DNA from: Patescibacteria group bacterium UBA918
GTDB lineage: Bacteria; Patescibacteriota; Minisyncoccia; Phycocordibacterales; UBA918
Direction: 5' to 3'
Assembly: GCA_002293845.1 (NCBI GenBank)
Contig: DBEA01000011.1
Location: forward strand, 1-22,386
Length of the DNA stretch: 22,386 nt
Program-made: the position numbers and the translations under genes
Shown here: positions 10,601 to 15,178 of the stretch, in pieces
Layout of the letters: every line of letters starts with the position of its first letter
How positions within the stretch are numbered: the first letter of the stretch is position 1
Notes under the pieces: model-generated
Told to the model about the DNA's origin: nothing
What the model saw: only the letters and a program-made list of their open reading frames with translations
Databases searched by the model: none

Positions 10601-12709
10601 TGAAGGTGTGAGCGAGGTCGAAGAGGCGTAAGCGAGCGACCATTCGGTGGTCGAAGCTGTGAGCGGGATGGTGTAACCGGAAGTCAAAGACAAGACACCG
10701 GTTCCGGAATCGTAATCGAGACCGGTAGCATTCTCGGAGATCGAAGCGCGAGCCGAAGAAGTACCAAAGGTACCGATAAGCGTATTACCGCTCCAAGCAA
10801 GGTTAGCGCCGGCGGTGATGCGAGTGGATGGCGTGTTATATAAATCGGTCCACTCGGTAGTCGAGGCTGATAGCGGGATGACGTAGCCGGAAGTGAGCGA
10901 GGTGATTCCGGTAGCCGAGTCGTACGTGAGACCGGTGGCGGTGTTGGAGAATAGACCACGCAGGTATGAAGGAGTCATCGCTGTAGTGGAGGCGTAAGCG
11001 GCGTTCCAGGTCGATGAAGCGGAGTTAAGTAGGTTGGCGAGAGTGTACGCGCTTGACCACTCTGTTGATGAAGCAGTTACCAAAGACGATGTATCGTTCC
11101 AGGTCGACGAGGCCGAGTTAAGCAGGTTTATAAGACTGCCGTTATTGCTCCATTCGGTGGTCGAGGCCGTGAGCGGAATGTTGTAACCGGCGAAGATCGT
11201 CGGCGTGAAAGTGTGCACGTCGCCGGAGGAAGTGATAGTGAGACCGATACCAGTGGCGGTTCCGGTAGCGAAGGTTTGGTTGGCGCCGCTCTGGCCATTG
11301 AGAGAATCGATGTTTCCGCCACCACCGCCTCCGCCGATGATGCCCAGAGACGACGTGGCTACCCACTGCGTGGATGTGCCGGTGGACTGCAGGATATAAC
11401 CGACGGTACCAGCGCTTCCGGAGGCGTCATTAAGCGCACCGTCGAGGGTCACTGCTCCGGAAAAATCAGCACTGCCGCCAACAGTGAGGCCGGCTAGATT
11501 CGTATCACCCTGAGCGATGAGATCTTGGAACGTCGCATTTCCATCGCTGTCCACGCTCCAATCTTCGGAAGTTATGCGCACTGTATAACCATCGGCGCCC
11601 AAGGACACATCACCATTTGCACGGAAAGTCTCTTCGACATAAAAGTTGCCATTGATCCGGCCGCTAGTAGCTGAGATCGAACCTTCGACATCGAGATCGC
11701 TTTCGACCACCAATCGATGCGCGCGCAACAGATCACTGACGATCATGGCAGGCGCGGTTATCAGGTCTTTGAACACGGCCGGACCGGAAACCGAAATACC
11801 CTTAGCGAAATTCGCCTCTCCGAAAACCGAAAGATCGCCATCGACTCGCAGTGAGTCCAACATCTTAGTAGCACCCTTGACCAGCAAAGTCTGGCCGACC
11901 TCTACCGATCCTTCCAAGAAAACCGGTTCGTAAGTGACGTTGCCGTTTTTGGTGACATAAGCCAAAGTGAATCCCTGCGCGCTCACGCCGTCGAGCATGT
12001 CGACGTTCAAGTTGTCGACCTTGGTGGTCGACTTGACCGTGATCGGAGCTATTCCGTCCTCCACGTAAGAACGGAACTGTCCTTCGGTCTCCACGTTGCC
12101 GAAGATGGCGATCTCGCCCTCGGGACCAAGGAGCAAGATCTCGTTTTCGTGAGTACCGGGACGAAAACCCATGAAGATGACGATCAAAACCAAACTGACG
12201 ATAAAGAGTGGGAACTTCGCCGACCAGATCGTGTATCGATACGAATTGCGCACGAAACGCGTGAGCTTGAACAGCCATCCATGCTGTGAATCCACTTGGC
12301 AATCGATATGCGCGTTGAAACGGCGCATGAACTCCTCCATGAGCACGTCTTTGCCAACGTCGCTCTCTCGACGATCGCTCTTCTCCGCCAACGGCGCGGT
12401 CTCTTGAACGCTTTCCGCCGCGTCGAGTTTCTCAACCGATGGCGTTGACGCCACTTCATCTTGAACCTCTTCCGACAGATCGATGAAAGGCAAATAGTTC
12501 TCAGGATTCTGATTCAACGCTTCGGCCCGTCTTACCTGCTGAGCCAAGTAGCTGGTCAATATAGCGCGGGTGGTATACCAAATACCATCGATTTTCTTGG
12601 CCACCAGGCGCTTCTTGCGAGCCAGGAGGCTCAGGTAGTCTGCCGAGTAAGGGGTGAACCTCGCCGCTTCAGATAGCGGTATCCACTCATTCACCTGTTC
12701 ATTTTGCAC
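1..12709 (-). CDS. Giant repetitive surface fibre protein with N-terminal HTH and one TM segment (C-terminus beyond window)
   Basis: One open frame runs from GTG 12709 past the left edge (at least 4,236 codons); I followed it throughout and saw no stop or frameshift. Residues 9-58 form an excisionase/MerR-like helix-turn-helix (EWIPLSEAARF through GIWYTTRAIL). Residues 60-145 are a charged linker. Residues 162-182 are a transmembrane segment (FPLFIVSLVLIVIFMGF) preceded by basic residues, predicting N-inside topology. Residues 190-430 look like a beta-solenoid stalk (repeated V.G.L.V.G pattern). The rest is a Thr/Ser/Gly/Asn-rich repeat region with GGTGATS/GGTGQTT and about 22 GNVGIGT-type motifs, as in tail-fibre-like surface proteins; I noted only three Cys. 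Inferred role: cell-surface adhesin or fibre. A C-terminal chaperone domain (peptidase S74 type) is common in GNVGIGT proteins but would lie outside the window. The start is uncertain: TTG 12727 and GTG 12697 are alternatives, an in-frame TAA lies at 12740-12742, and no clear Shine-Dalgarno is present. Confidence 0.93.
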   Translation of the reverse strand, partial: MQNEQVNEWIPLSEAARFTPYSADYLSLLARKKRLVAKKIDGIWYTTRAILTSYLAQQVRRAEALNQNPENYLPFIDLSEEVQDEVASTPSVEKLDAAESVQETAPLAEKSDRRESDVGKDVLMEEFMRRFNAHIDCQVDSQHGWLFKLTRFVRNSYRYTIWSAKFPLFIVSLVLIVIFMGFRPGTHENEILLLGPEGEIAIFGNVETEGQFRSYVEDGIAPITVKSTTKVDNLNVDMLDGVSAQGFTLAYVTKNGNVTYEPVFLEGSVEVGQTLLVKGATKMLDSLRVDGDLSVFGEANFAKGISVSGPAVFKDLITAPAMIVSDLLRAHRLVVESDLDVEGSISATSGRINGNFYVEETFRANGDVSLGADGYTVRITSEDWSVDSDGNATFQDLIAQGDTNLAGLTVGGSADFSGAVTLDGALNDASGSAGTVGYILQSTGTSTQWVATSSLGIIGGGGGGGNIDSLNGQSGANQTFATGTATGIGLTITSSGDVHTFTPTIFAGYNIPLTASTTEWSNNGSLINLLNSASSTWNDTSSLVTASSTEWSSAYTLANLLNSASSTWNAAYASTTAMTPSYLRGLFSNTATGLTYDSATGITSLTSGYVIPLSASTTEWTDLYNTPSTRITAGANLAWSGNTLIGTFGTSSARASISENATGLDYDSGTGVLSLTSGYTIPLTASTTEWSLAYASSTSLTPSYIRGLFSNTATGLTYNSSTGATSLTAGYVIPLSASTTEWTNFYNTPSTRITAGNGLAWTGNSIGIDGPVSVGNGGTGATSLTGILLGNGTSPFTATTSLSSAYIEDAYVRNIGDTMTGNLVMGGTAANIALGSNWLSGDGDDEGIFVGALGHVGIGTSSPAFRLDIVQSSNDFGFRTSDGTTEAVVGISSTNTGLFGTRSNNDTQFITNNTIRATIASNGNFGIGDTSPASLLSVGAGDAFQVSATGTVTSGTWNGNDIDISEYTNLSVGNGITLTDDVLTVTAAGGLAQTVGGLTTTGVLEDLNTLGAPSADGEFIVATGAGAFAYESGATVRASLGLGSLATLNTINNSNWSGTALEVGNGGTGATSLTGLVIGNGTSAMTATTTSAGLANIISDETGTGSLVFSAAPIFTGNTTLANASTTNLTVSGNSYLGTVQSGTWNGTDIDVSDYTNLDVTATGLELSGDNIALTSGYVIPLTASTTEWSTAYSWGDHALGGYLVATNNLSDLTSSSTARNNLGLGTLAIQNANNVTITGGTAEFSSATTTDLVVTGDITTSLNDGCVEVAGGVLTSLGVSCGTGSGGLTSLNGLTASSQSFATSTSGGLSLNITSSGGVHTFTTGLAAGYVIPLSASTTEWTNFYNTPSTRITAGANLAWSGNTLIGTFGTSSARAAISETVTGLDYDSGTGILSSTSGYVIPLSASTTDWTNFYNTPSTRITAGDGLSWSNNTVNLDINELTEESGFTSGDYLAFYDATAGAVRKVNYDDLPGAGGGLTSLNGLTIASQTFATTSSNGLTIDISSSGSIHTFTPGIAAGYVIPLSASTTEWTNFYNTPSTRITAGDGISWSANTLNLDINELTAETTFETGDFLAFYDATAGLIRKVSYDNLPGAGGSLTSLNGLTAATQTFATSSDTNIGINIVSSGSTHTFTPTWTGTLAVARGGTGASTLTGLVVGNGTGAMTATTTSAGLAAVLSNETGTGSVVFSAGPTLTGNTTLSNASTTNLTVSTNSYLGTVRSGTWNGSIIGETYGGTGQTTYATGDILYASGANTLAKRTIGSTGDILLVSGGVPTWTATSSLGLGTTFFQQNGNSFGTTATLGTNDANSLAFETSGTTRVTIDTSGNVMVGTTTPTITADGSSSATLHVVSSSSFPVSFEGSGAYAGFDINGIGASTVPFIQINRGTNRLLSITGQTDNDTINFRGGSAVGTAILTLRKASGNVGIGTTTPGSLLTVAGTAEITGAATLRSTLNVIGNTTLANASTTNLTVSTNSYLGTVRSGTWNGSTIGETYGGTGQTTYATGDLLYASGSNTLAKRTIGSTGDILLVSGGVPTWTATSSLGLGASFFEQNGNSFGTTATLGTNDAQNLAFETNNSTRMTITSGGNVGIGTTTADAKLTVSGLSGDYLLNIGEPHPVLSVGAMVSMASSGNFPFEMISSSDTAAYRPIMNWYRSRGTVASPTAVQDGDQLGSFQVKPYVGSGWASQSGSINFVVNGTPATNAPTMLTMSTSDGSGAAATRLTIMPSGNVGIGTTTPGSLLTVAGTAEVTGAATLRSTLNVIGQTTLANASTTNLTVSTNSYLGTVRSGTWNGSTIGETYGGTGQTTYATGDILYASGSNTLAKRTIGSTGDILLVSGGVPTWTATSSLGLGASFFQQNGNSFGTTATLGTNDANNLAFETGGTARMTILSSGNVGVGDDTPASLFTVGAGDAFQVNSSGTVLSGTWNGSDVDISDYTNLSVSNGITLTGDVLSVTAAGGLAQTTGGLTTTGVLEDLNTLGAPAADGEFIVATGAGTFAYESGATVRTSLGLVAGGAGDIWVEKAGDTMTGGLTMSGSAANIALGSNYLSGDGGDEGIFVDSSGNVGIGTTTPGNLLTLEKNNDGIRIQAASGPTGYYTSLINNYNSGEPFYLMNQGVKVLGRKSIATTQETYLSGYYGLSFAVGALDPTIGNVKMFINYSGNVGIGTTSPSARLHILSTTEQLRLAYDTSSYWTDTIDSFGNRTIAGNGTGGSLNIDLYGGATGDFSVNSDDFYVDTSTGNVGVGTTTPIWNFAVESSSGLATMGLQRTSYRFANLYAGTTYSGINFDSAGYFAIGPSASHSGTTNTSLVVAGTGNVGIGTTTPGSLLTIAGTAEVTGAATLRSTLNVTGNTTLANASTTNFSASGTANISGATALGSTLNVTGNTTLTNASTTNLTVSTNSYLGTVRSGTWNGSTIGETYGGTGQTTYATGDILYASGSNTLAKRTIGSTGDILLVSGGVPTWTATSSLGLSASFFQQNGNSFGTTATLGTNDAQSLAFETNNTTRMTIASTTGNVGIGTTAPRSILNVYQNTNASPTVFTIENGDTTIDTDQLVNNIDFYTNDASASGSGVTARISQVAENPGNQYGLAFYTYDVGLSEVMRINEGGNVGIGTTSPAGTLHVMRPTGLSSTLILDTANAGNQVNLEFRDANTQKWAIYKTTGNDLNFYDYAGSKTPLVLQSTTGNVGIGTTTPNQKLVVAGSGDTRMYVTDGTQIGGWLVGASGTADVALGSITNDNLGFLTNGTERMRITTAGNVGIGTTSPVAKLSVSGGDIAMDQGVITNTQFPLYLQTNTANDIIFRTNTNQEKMRVTSSGNVGIGTSSPSHLFTVAGDTNQTGALRFNGNAGTTGQILLSNGSSAPTWTATSSLGLGTTFFQQNGNSFGTTATLGTNDSQNLAFETGGTTRVTINTSGNVGIGTTSPATKLHVDGEARATKFSSYATTLTAGTPYGAVPGGGSDSAVVTTLTGSGINGSWIQFDKSNVSNNDSKAWIGALYNSNYSQDLLFYSGKKGNNTYATSSALNLRLAQDNITFYTASVGTADTAERMRITSTGNIGIGTTTPAQKLQVVNTGGQSLTFGDTTAGAGILKIEGGSERLYVRTISNGDSSAYSDWGLAVKDTSGITSGKPVDWYFSMRKDGYFSNDTSGPTLEFYSGLKGGGYISPMQFKSNGDILLAAAKNVVGNGNVGIGSSTPSSKLTVQGDTWIGGNVTATGTLAITGAATLSSTLNVTGNTTLANASTTNLTVSTNSYLGTVRSGTWNGSTIGETYGGTGQTTYATGDILYASGSNTLAKRTIGSTGDILMVSGGVPTWTATSSLGLGASFFQQNGNSFGTTATLGTNDAQSLAFETNGTTRMTIASTTGNVGIGTASPLTGLHLANSSAWTTANWQRSLIVSRSSGVGGAIQLGANSGNRWGIGNDGNFSIFRTTADDNSAAPAYAFYIDGNTNNVRIGGYGTASSTLTVNGGASVGSGYIASTAPTNGLIVQGNVGIGTTNPTTLLEIESANTSTLSISNTAPGSIASPVETKVQFRGYADNILGEIAVQSKQTNLIGGWLALRTQDASAVLQDRMIIDRAGNVGIGTTTPGSLLTVAGTTNITGATTLGSTLNVTGNTTLANASSTNFTNSTNTYLSNLTANRLVTTTTGGLLTTTITAANLAASVSDITGVTGTGNLVLSAGPTFTGNTTLANASTTNLTVSTNSYLGTVRSGTWNGSTIGETYGGTGQTTY
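441..10148 (-). repeat. GNVGIGT anchor motif, about 22 copies
   Basis: Copies of GNVGIGTT(S/T)P or close variants lie near 441, 708, 1083, 1618, 2011, 2432, 2727, 2909, 3118, 3350, 3631, 4232, 4457, 4695, 4989, 5502, 5998, 6420, 6919, 7203, 9921 and 10130. Variants include GNVGVGDDTP (5502), GNVMVGTT (7203) and GNFGIGDTSP (9921). Most are preceded by a short strand such as RMTI plus S/T-G. Most are followed by a hydrophobic strand such as LLTVAG or KLHV. Between anchors lie segments of about 40-150 residues that differ from each other. This repeat type is known from bacterial and phage tail-fibre-like surface proteins. Confidence 0.9.
5018..10262 (-). repeat. Long internal duplication: copies at 5018-5496 and 9586-10262
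   Basis: Two distant parts of the giant gene share two long blocks. Block one (about 5168-5496 and 9586-9914) reads VGAGDAFQV ... ISxYTNLSV ... TVTAAGGLAQT ... GLTTTGVLEDLNTLGAP ... ADGEFIVATGAG ... AYESGATVR. Block two (about 5018-5120 and 10165-10262) reads DTMTG.L.M.G.AANIALGS followed by N(Y/W)LSGDG.DEGIFV. The blocks occur in opposite order in the two places, so this is a rearranged rather than a simple tandem duplication. Their lengths are equal within my counting error. Confidence 0.8.
7795..11330 (-). repeat. Repeat with SLNGLT and QTFAT strands
   Basis: Four copies of a unit reading SLNG(L/Q) ... Q(T/S)FAT ... GL.(L/I) ... SSG..HTFTP lie near 7795-7915, 8150-8280, 8740-8850 and 11215-11330. 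Two of them are followed in the protein by a matching block (YDATAG..RKV.YD(N/D)LPG and NLDINELT.E) at about 7960-8035 and 8320-8402. They alternate with the YVIPLSASTTEW units and form a second period in the membrane-proximal part of the fibre. Confidence 0.8.
8072..11190 (-). repeat. YVIPLSASTTEW repeat family
   Basis: Five copies of GYVIPLSASTTEW followed by T(N/D)(F/L)YNTPSTRITAG (one reads TTDW) lie at about 8072-8150, 8432-8512, 8645-8722, 10441-10522 and 10812-10890. Three shorter copies lack the NTPSTRITAG part, near 9137-9180, 10636-10680 and 11148-11190. They sit in the membrane-proximal third of the giant protein, where GNVGIGT anchors are almost absent. That third therefore has its own repeat grammar. 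The conserved Trp and Tyr residues suggest a packed beta-structural unit; this is inference. Confidence 0.85.
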
Positions 12710-12747
12710 TTGATCTTCGGAGTTCAAGTTTGTGTGTGTTTACGAGT

Positions 12748-12787
12748 GCCGATACACGATATCGGCTCTCTGTTAAACACTATTTTA
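12748..12787 (-). promoter_or_regulatory. Possible promoter and leader hairpin of the giant gene
   Basis: On the minus strand a TAAAAT hexamer (12787-12782) could be a -10 element about 75 nt before the GTG start. Downstream of it a 7-bp inverted repeat (GCCGATA / TATCGGC, 12748-12754 and 12760-12766, 5-nt loop) would lie in the leader. No good -35 was seen. Unlike most genes in this window, this one has no -10 hexamer directly before its start codon. Confidence 0.35.
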
Positions 12788-12825
12788 ACCTCTCTGCCGC
12801 AAAAAAATATTTTATCGTTGGGGAT

Positions 12826-12861
12826 AAATTAGAAAAAATTCACGCTCGATATCGAACGTGA
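12826..12861 (-). terminator. Rho-independent terminator, minus direction, without an obvious gene
   Basis: A near-perfect palindrome at 12840-12861 (arms TCACGTTCGAT / ATCGAGCGTGA on the minus strand, one mismatch pair) is followed on the minus strand by A and six T, then CTAATTT. It is an intrinsic terminator by form. The nearest upstream gene, lepB, ends 347 nt earlier and has its own hairpin at its stop. This element may therefore end a small RNA or lepB read-through, and it insulates the giant gene. Confidence 0.6.
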
Positions 12862-13183
12862 GACATCTGGCGCGACACATTTCAAATATTCGATCCATCG
12901 CTCAAAAACGATGTTCGTAGACCAGACCCCGACCTCTCCATCTATCTGCCGTGTTAAAAGCCTATTCCCTGTCAAAATAGCTTAAATTCTGCTCTCTCAT
13001 CCAGAAATCAAGTACGAAATCACAAATATCTACCGAGGTGTCGCTGACGTCTGAGATAACCATAGATCCATCGTCTGTTTTTCACCTGAGGCTACTTCGG
13101 CCCATTTAATGTCGATGAGGTCTCAACAAAATGCGCGATGTTCCTTGAGATGTAAAAATATGAAATTTTGTGGCTATAAATAT

Positions 13184-13209
13184 GATTATCTCGGATAAAC
13201 GAGATAATC
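13184..13209 (-). terminator. Hairpin at the lepB stop codon, probable weak terminator
   Basis: A perfect 9-bp inverted repeat (GATTATCTC / GAGATAATC) with an 8-nt loop starts within the TGA stop codon of lepB (13208-13210). On the minus strand it is followed by ATATTTATAG, an imperfect U-rich tract. The AT-rich stem makes it weak. It may act mainly as a 3'-end stabiliser. Confidence 0.5.
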
Positions 13210-13753
13210 AAAATGTAATGTAATCAAAGGTGGCGATTCTGAAAAGACCCACGATTTTACCGTCTATGTGGTAGGAATCTACCGGACCCAACTCGAACGA
13301 GTCTACGCTGGCTATCTCATTGTCGCCGGACAGAAAGTATTCATAGGGATCGAGTTTATAGTACAAACCCTCACTCGCCTCCCCTAATCGTTCTCTAACT
13401 TCCCCGACACGACCCGCTTCCTCCATCGGACCGTCTTTCACCTCAGAGACCTTTATGACTCCCTGATCCAGCCATAGCCACTCATCAGGTAGCGCGATCA
13501 CCCTTTTGACGATCTTTTTGCCTTCTAGGCCTCGAAAATTACCTACGACCACATCGCCTCTCTTTGGATCGTTTCGCCAGTAAGCTAGTTTGTTCACGAA
13601 TACATGGTCGCCGTCTTGAATGGTCGGCGCCATGGAGTTACCTATGACCGTAAAGGAATCGAATACGAAAGACCTGACCAAAACAGCGCTTAAAATAAGC
13701 GCTGTAAGGAAATAAAGCGTTTTTCTGAACTTGCTTATCTCTAAATTTCCCAT
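13208..13753 (-). CDS. lepB: Signal peptidase I
   Basis: A 181-aa membrane-bound serine/lysine protease that would cleave signal peptides of exported preproteins on the outer face of the cytoplasmic membrane. Residues 12-30 form the single N-terminal transmembrane anchor. The catalytic serine lies in GNSMAPTI (Ser40) and the general-base lysine in KRVIALP (Lys83). Box E is recognisable as GDNEIASVDSFELGPV near 141-156. The length fits the short bacterial form. The region between Lys83 and box E carries a charged insertion (about 103-128). The ATG lies 4 nt after the stop of the upstream HTH-TM gene, with only a weak Shine-Dalgarno, so translation is probably coupled. It lies between two HTH-TM genes and the giant surface protein gene. 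No signal peptide was seen on the giant protein, so direct processing of it is not indicated. Confidence 0.95.
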   Translation of the reverse strand: MGNLEISKFRKTLYFLTALILSAVLVRSFVFDSFTVIGNSMAPTIQDGDHVFVNKLAYWRNDPKRGDVVVGNFRGLEGKKIVKRVIALPDEWLWLDQGVIKVSEVKDGPMEEAGRVGEVRERLGEASEGLYYKLDPYEYFLSGDNEIASVDSFELGPVDSYHIDGKIVGLFRIATFDYITF

Positions 13754-13757
13754 GATG

Positions 13758-14276
13758 TCACTCTTGCCTATACGCTTCGATCACAGCGGCCATTTCAGCG
13801 GAGCCTGAGATCGATCCTTGATAGAGTTCCTCGAGCGCCATCACTAACTCGCGGCCGCCATCGTAGACCGCGTATGCGGACAATTCGGAGTCAGAAACCG
13901 CCTGGAATATTAAGCCCACCAATACCGAACAGCCGGCTATTGCCAAGCTCTCGAGCAAGGATTTCAGGTTGAAAACCCCAAAATGCGCCTGATGCACCGT
14001 CCAGCCAGCCGAATAGCCGACTTTATCGACCACTCCGAAGGATTTTCTTGGAGTGTTAGGCCTGTATGATCTTTGCGATCGACGATCCCTGACGGATTCC
14101 AGGTATCGCTCTAGCGATCTCGGTTCTAATAACCATCTTCCCTGTCTCTGTTCGGCGACTATCTTTCGATTTTTGGCCAACTTAGCCAGCTGAGACACGG
14201 AATACCCCGTCATGGAAGCGGCTTCCTTGGTGGTCAAAAGATCACTGGACGTACGCGAGGAGTTGTTGGACGACAT
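13758..14276 (-). CDS. Small membrane protein with N-terminal excisionase-like HTH
   Basis: A 172-aa protein of unknown function. Residues 12-60 (LLTTKEAASMTGYSVSQLAK ... GRWLLEPRSLERYL) match the excisionase/MerR-type helix-turn-helix pattern, including the wing G.W. A basic linker (61-105) leads to a hydrophobic segment at about 107-127 (LLESLAIAGCSVLVGLIFQA). A 45-residue mostly acidic tail follows. The pattern closely parallels the upstream gene and the N-terminus of the giant protein. I chose ATG 14276 over the upstream TTG 14360 because it puts the HTH at residue 12, as in the sister proteins. It also has an extended -10 nine nt upstream, and the extra 28 residues look non-coding. The stop lies 4 nt before lepB. 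Possible roles are a membrane-tethered regulator or a DNA-envelope tether; both are inference. Confidence 0.85.
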   Translation of the reverse strand: MSSNNSSRTSSDLLTTKEAASMTGYSVSQLAKLAKNRKIVAEQRQGRWLLEPRSLERYLESVRDRRSQRSYRPNTPRKSFGVVDKVGYSAGWTVHQAHFGVFNLKSLLESLAIAGCSVLVGLIFQAVSDSELSAYAVYDGGRELVMALEELYQGSISGSAEMAAVIEAYRQE

Positions 14277-14285
14277 CAAGCTAAT

Positions 14286-14294
14286 TCTATAGCA
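14286..14294 (-). promoter_or_regulatory. Extended -10 promoter of the HTH-TM gene and lepB
   Basis: On the minus strand TGC-TATAGA fits an extended -10 (TGn plus hexamer). The hexamer lies 9 nt before ATG 14276, so transcription would start within a few nt of the start codon. It lies in the 71-nt gap after the preceding gene. It supports the ATG start and a transcript carrying this gene plus lepB. Confidence 0.55.
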
Positions 14295-14347
14295 ATTACG
14301 GCTCGTTTTTGCGCGACAGAGAACGCTTTTGGGGATAAGGAGACGAT

Positions 14348-15112
14348 TTAACGATGCCAAACCGATAGCACGGCGGCCGACAAGAGCTCTGGTTCGAAAC
14401 GATAAACCACCATCTGTTGACCATCTGCGGCCACACTGAGTTTCTTTTCGAGTCCTAAGGCGGCCGACACCGCGGCCATCTCAAGTATTAAAACCAAAGC
14501 TACGGCTAGTGCCGGCACCATCGACCTCTTCTTGGCCGGGACTGGGGCGGATATTCGACGCTGGCTCACGGAAGGACGGCCCATGGCGGCTGACCTCTCC
14601 ACAGCATAAGCAGGCACGGTCCTGACCACTGGCCGCTGATGCCGAACGATCGGTACTACGAAGGCTTCCTCCTCTCTGTCGGCAGCAGTCTCTGTGACCT
14701 CGTCTGAAACCGCCGGCGGGACGGTCTCGGTCTCCACTAAGACCTCTGGACCGCTGACGGCGCTGACACGAGCTGAATCGTCCTCCACAGGACTCAATTC
14801 CGGCAAGAGTCCCCTCTCATCGGCCTCGTAACGTACCAAGCGCTTGACGTTAGTAGGTCGCTGTAGATGACGGGTTTTCTCTTCCGCTAATTTCCGTACC
14901 AATTCTTTCGACTTTGCCAGAGTGCTACGGTATCTCCCTTTGCGATGCTCCAACAGCGACTCCTCGTTGACATACCAACTGCGTCCGACCAGAGTGGCTC
15001 TCACCTGATCGGAGCGACAAAGTTGCCCTACATAATCCGAGGTATATCCATACTTCTCGGCTAAAACCGAGGCTTTTACATAGTTTTCTCCCTTGAACGA
15101 GATTTCCTCCAT
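14348..15112 (-). CDS. Membrane protein with N-terminal HTH and long cytoplasmic linker
   Basis: A 254-aa protein of unknown function. Residues 10-56 (YVKASVLAEKYGYTSDYVGQ ... GRSWYVNEESLLEH) form an excisionase-like helix-turn-helix. It aligns with the heads of the next gene and of the giant protein (conserved Y-T/S, L-C/A-R/K and G-x-W). Residues 57-195 are a low-complexity charged linker rich in Glu, Arg, Val and Pro. Residues 198-221 are a transmembrane segment after KKR, predicting N-inside topology. About 33 residues (LEKKLSVAADGQQ onward) would be outside. The ATG is supported by a consensus -10 eight nt upstream. It follows gatB by 66 nt and is probably transcribed from its own promoter. 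It could be a membrane-bound transcription factor, but no sensor or enzyme domain is visible. Confidence 0.85.
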   Translation of the reverse strand: MEEISFKGENYVKASVLAEKYGYTSDYVGQLCRSDQVRATLVGRSWYVNEESLLEHRKGRYRSTLAKSKELVRKLAEEKTRHLQRPTNVKRLVRYEADERGLLPELSPVEDDSARVSAVSGPEVLVETETVPPAVSDEVTETAADREEEAFVVPIVRHQRPVVRTVPAYAVERSAAMGRPSVSQRRISAPVPAKKRSMVPALAVALVLILEMAAVSAALGLEKKLSVAADGQQMVVYRFEPELLSAAVLSVWHR

Positions 15113-15120
15113 GTGCTGAA

Positions 15121-15126
15121 ATTATA
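15121..15126 (-). promoter_or_regulatory. -10 hexamer TATAAT of the HTH-TM gene (leaderless)
   Basis: A consensus TATAAT on the minus strand ends 8 nt before ATG 15112. A start site about 7 nt downstream would fall at or next to the ATG. There is no Shine-Dalgarno in the 8 nt. No -35 match was seen at 16-18 nt. Confidence 0.6.
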
Positions 15127-15178
15127 CAACTGGCCCGGCAGAAAATACTCCGCTCGAGCTTCGAAACTGTGCACAACC

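Larger units (their letters stand above)
12710..13207. other. 498-nt intergenic region without a supported gene
   Basis: This stretch between lepB and the giant gene holds the leader hairpin, the terminator at 12826-12861 and the 3' arm region of the lepB hairpin. It is AT-richer than the coding sequence around it. The longest notable minus-strand ORF (12962-13063, 33 codons) has no Shine-Dalgarno and no -10 in the position used by neighbouring genes. A small RNA between about 12830 and 13180 is possible but I see no convincing promoter. Confidence 0.6.

Noticed and set aside
90..11933. Many plus-strand and other-frame ORFs of 60-209 codons (for example 9651-10280 plus, 2415-2858 plus, 9760-10182 minus)
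   Set aside because: They are shadows of the giant minus-strand frame. Their sequences repeat wherever its modules repeat, and they have no start signals or family features.
12962..13063. 33-codon acidic minus-strand ORF between lepB and the giant gene
   Set aside because: No Shine-Dalgarno and no -10 at the spacing seen for neighbouring genes. It is short enough to be chance.
14330..14338. TGGGGATAA (also at 12819-12827) as DnaA boxes
   Set aside because: Each has one mismatch to the consensus and is isolated. The one at 14330 lies in the gap between two HTH-TM genes, with no other sign of an origin.
14277..14360. Longer form of the HTH-TM protein starting at TTG 14360
   Set aside because: It overlaps the upstream gene and adds 28 residues without likeness to the sister proteins. 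ATG 14276 has a -10 at the usual spacing.
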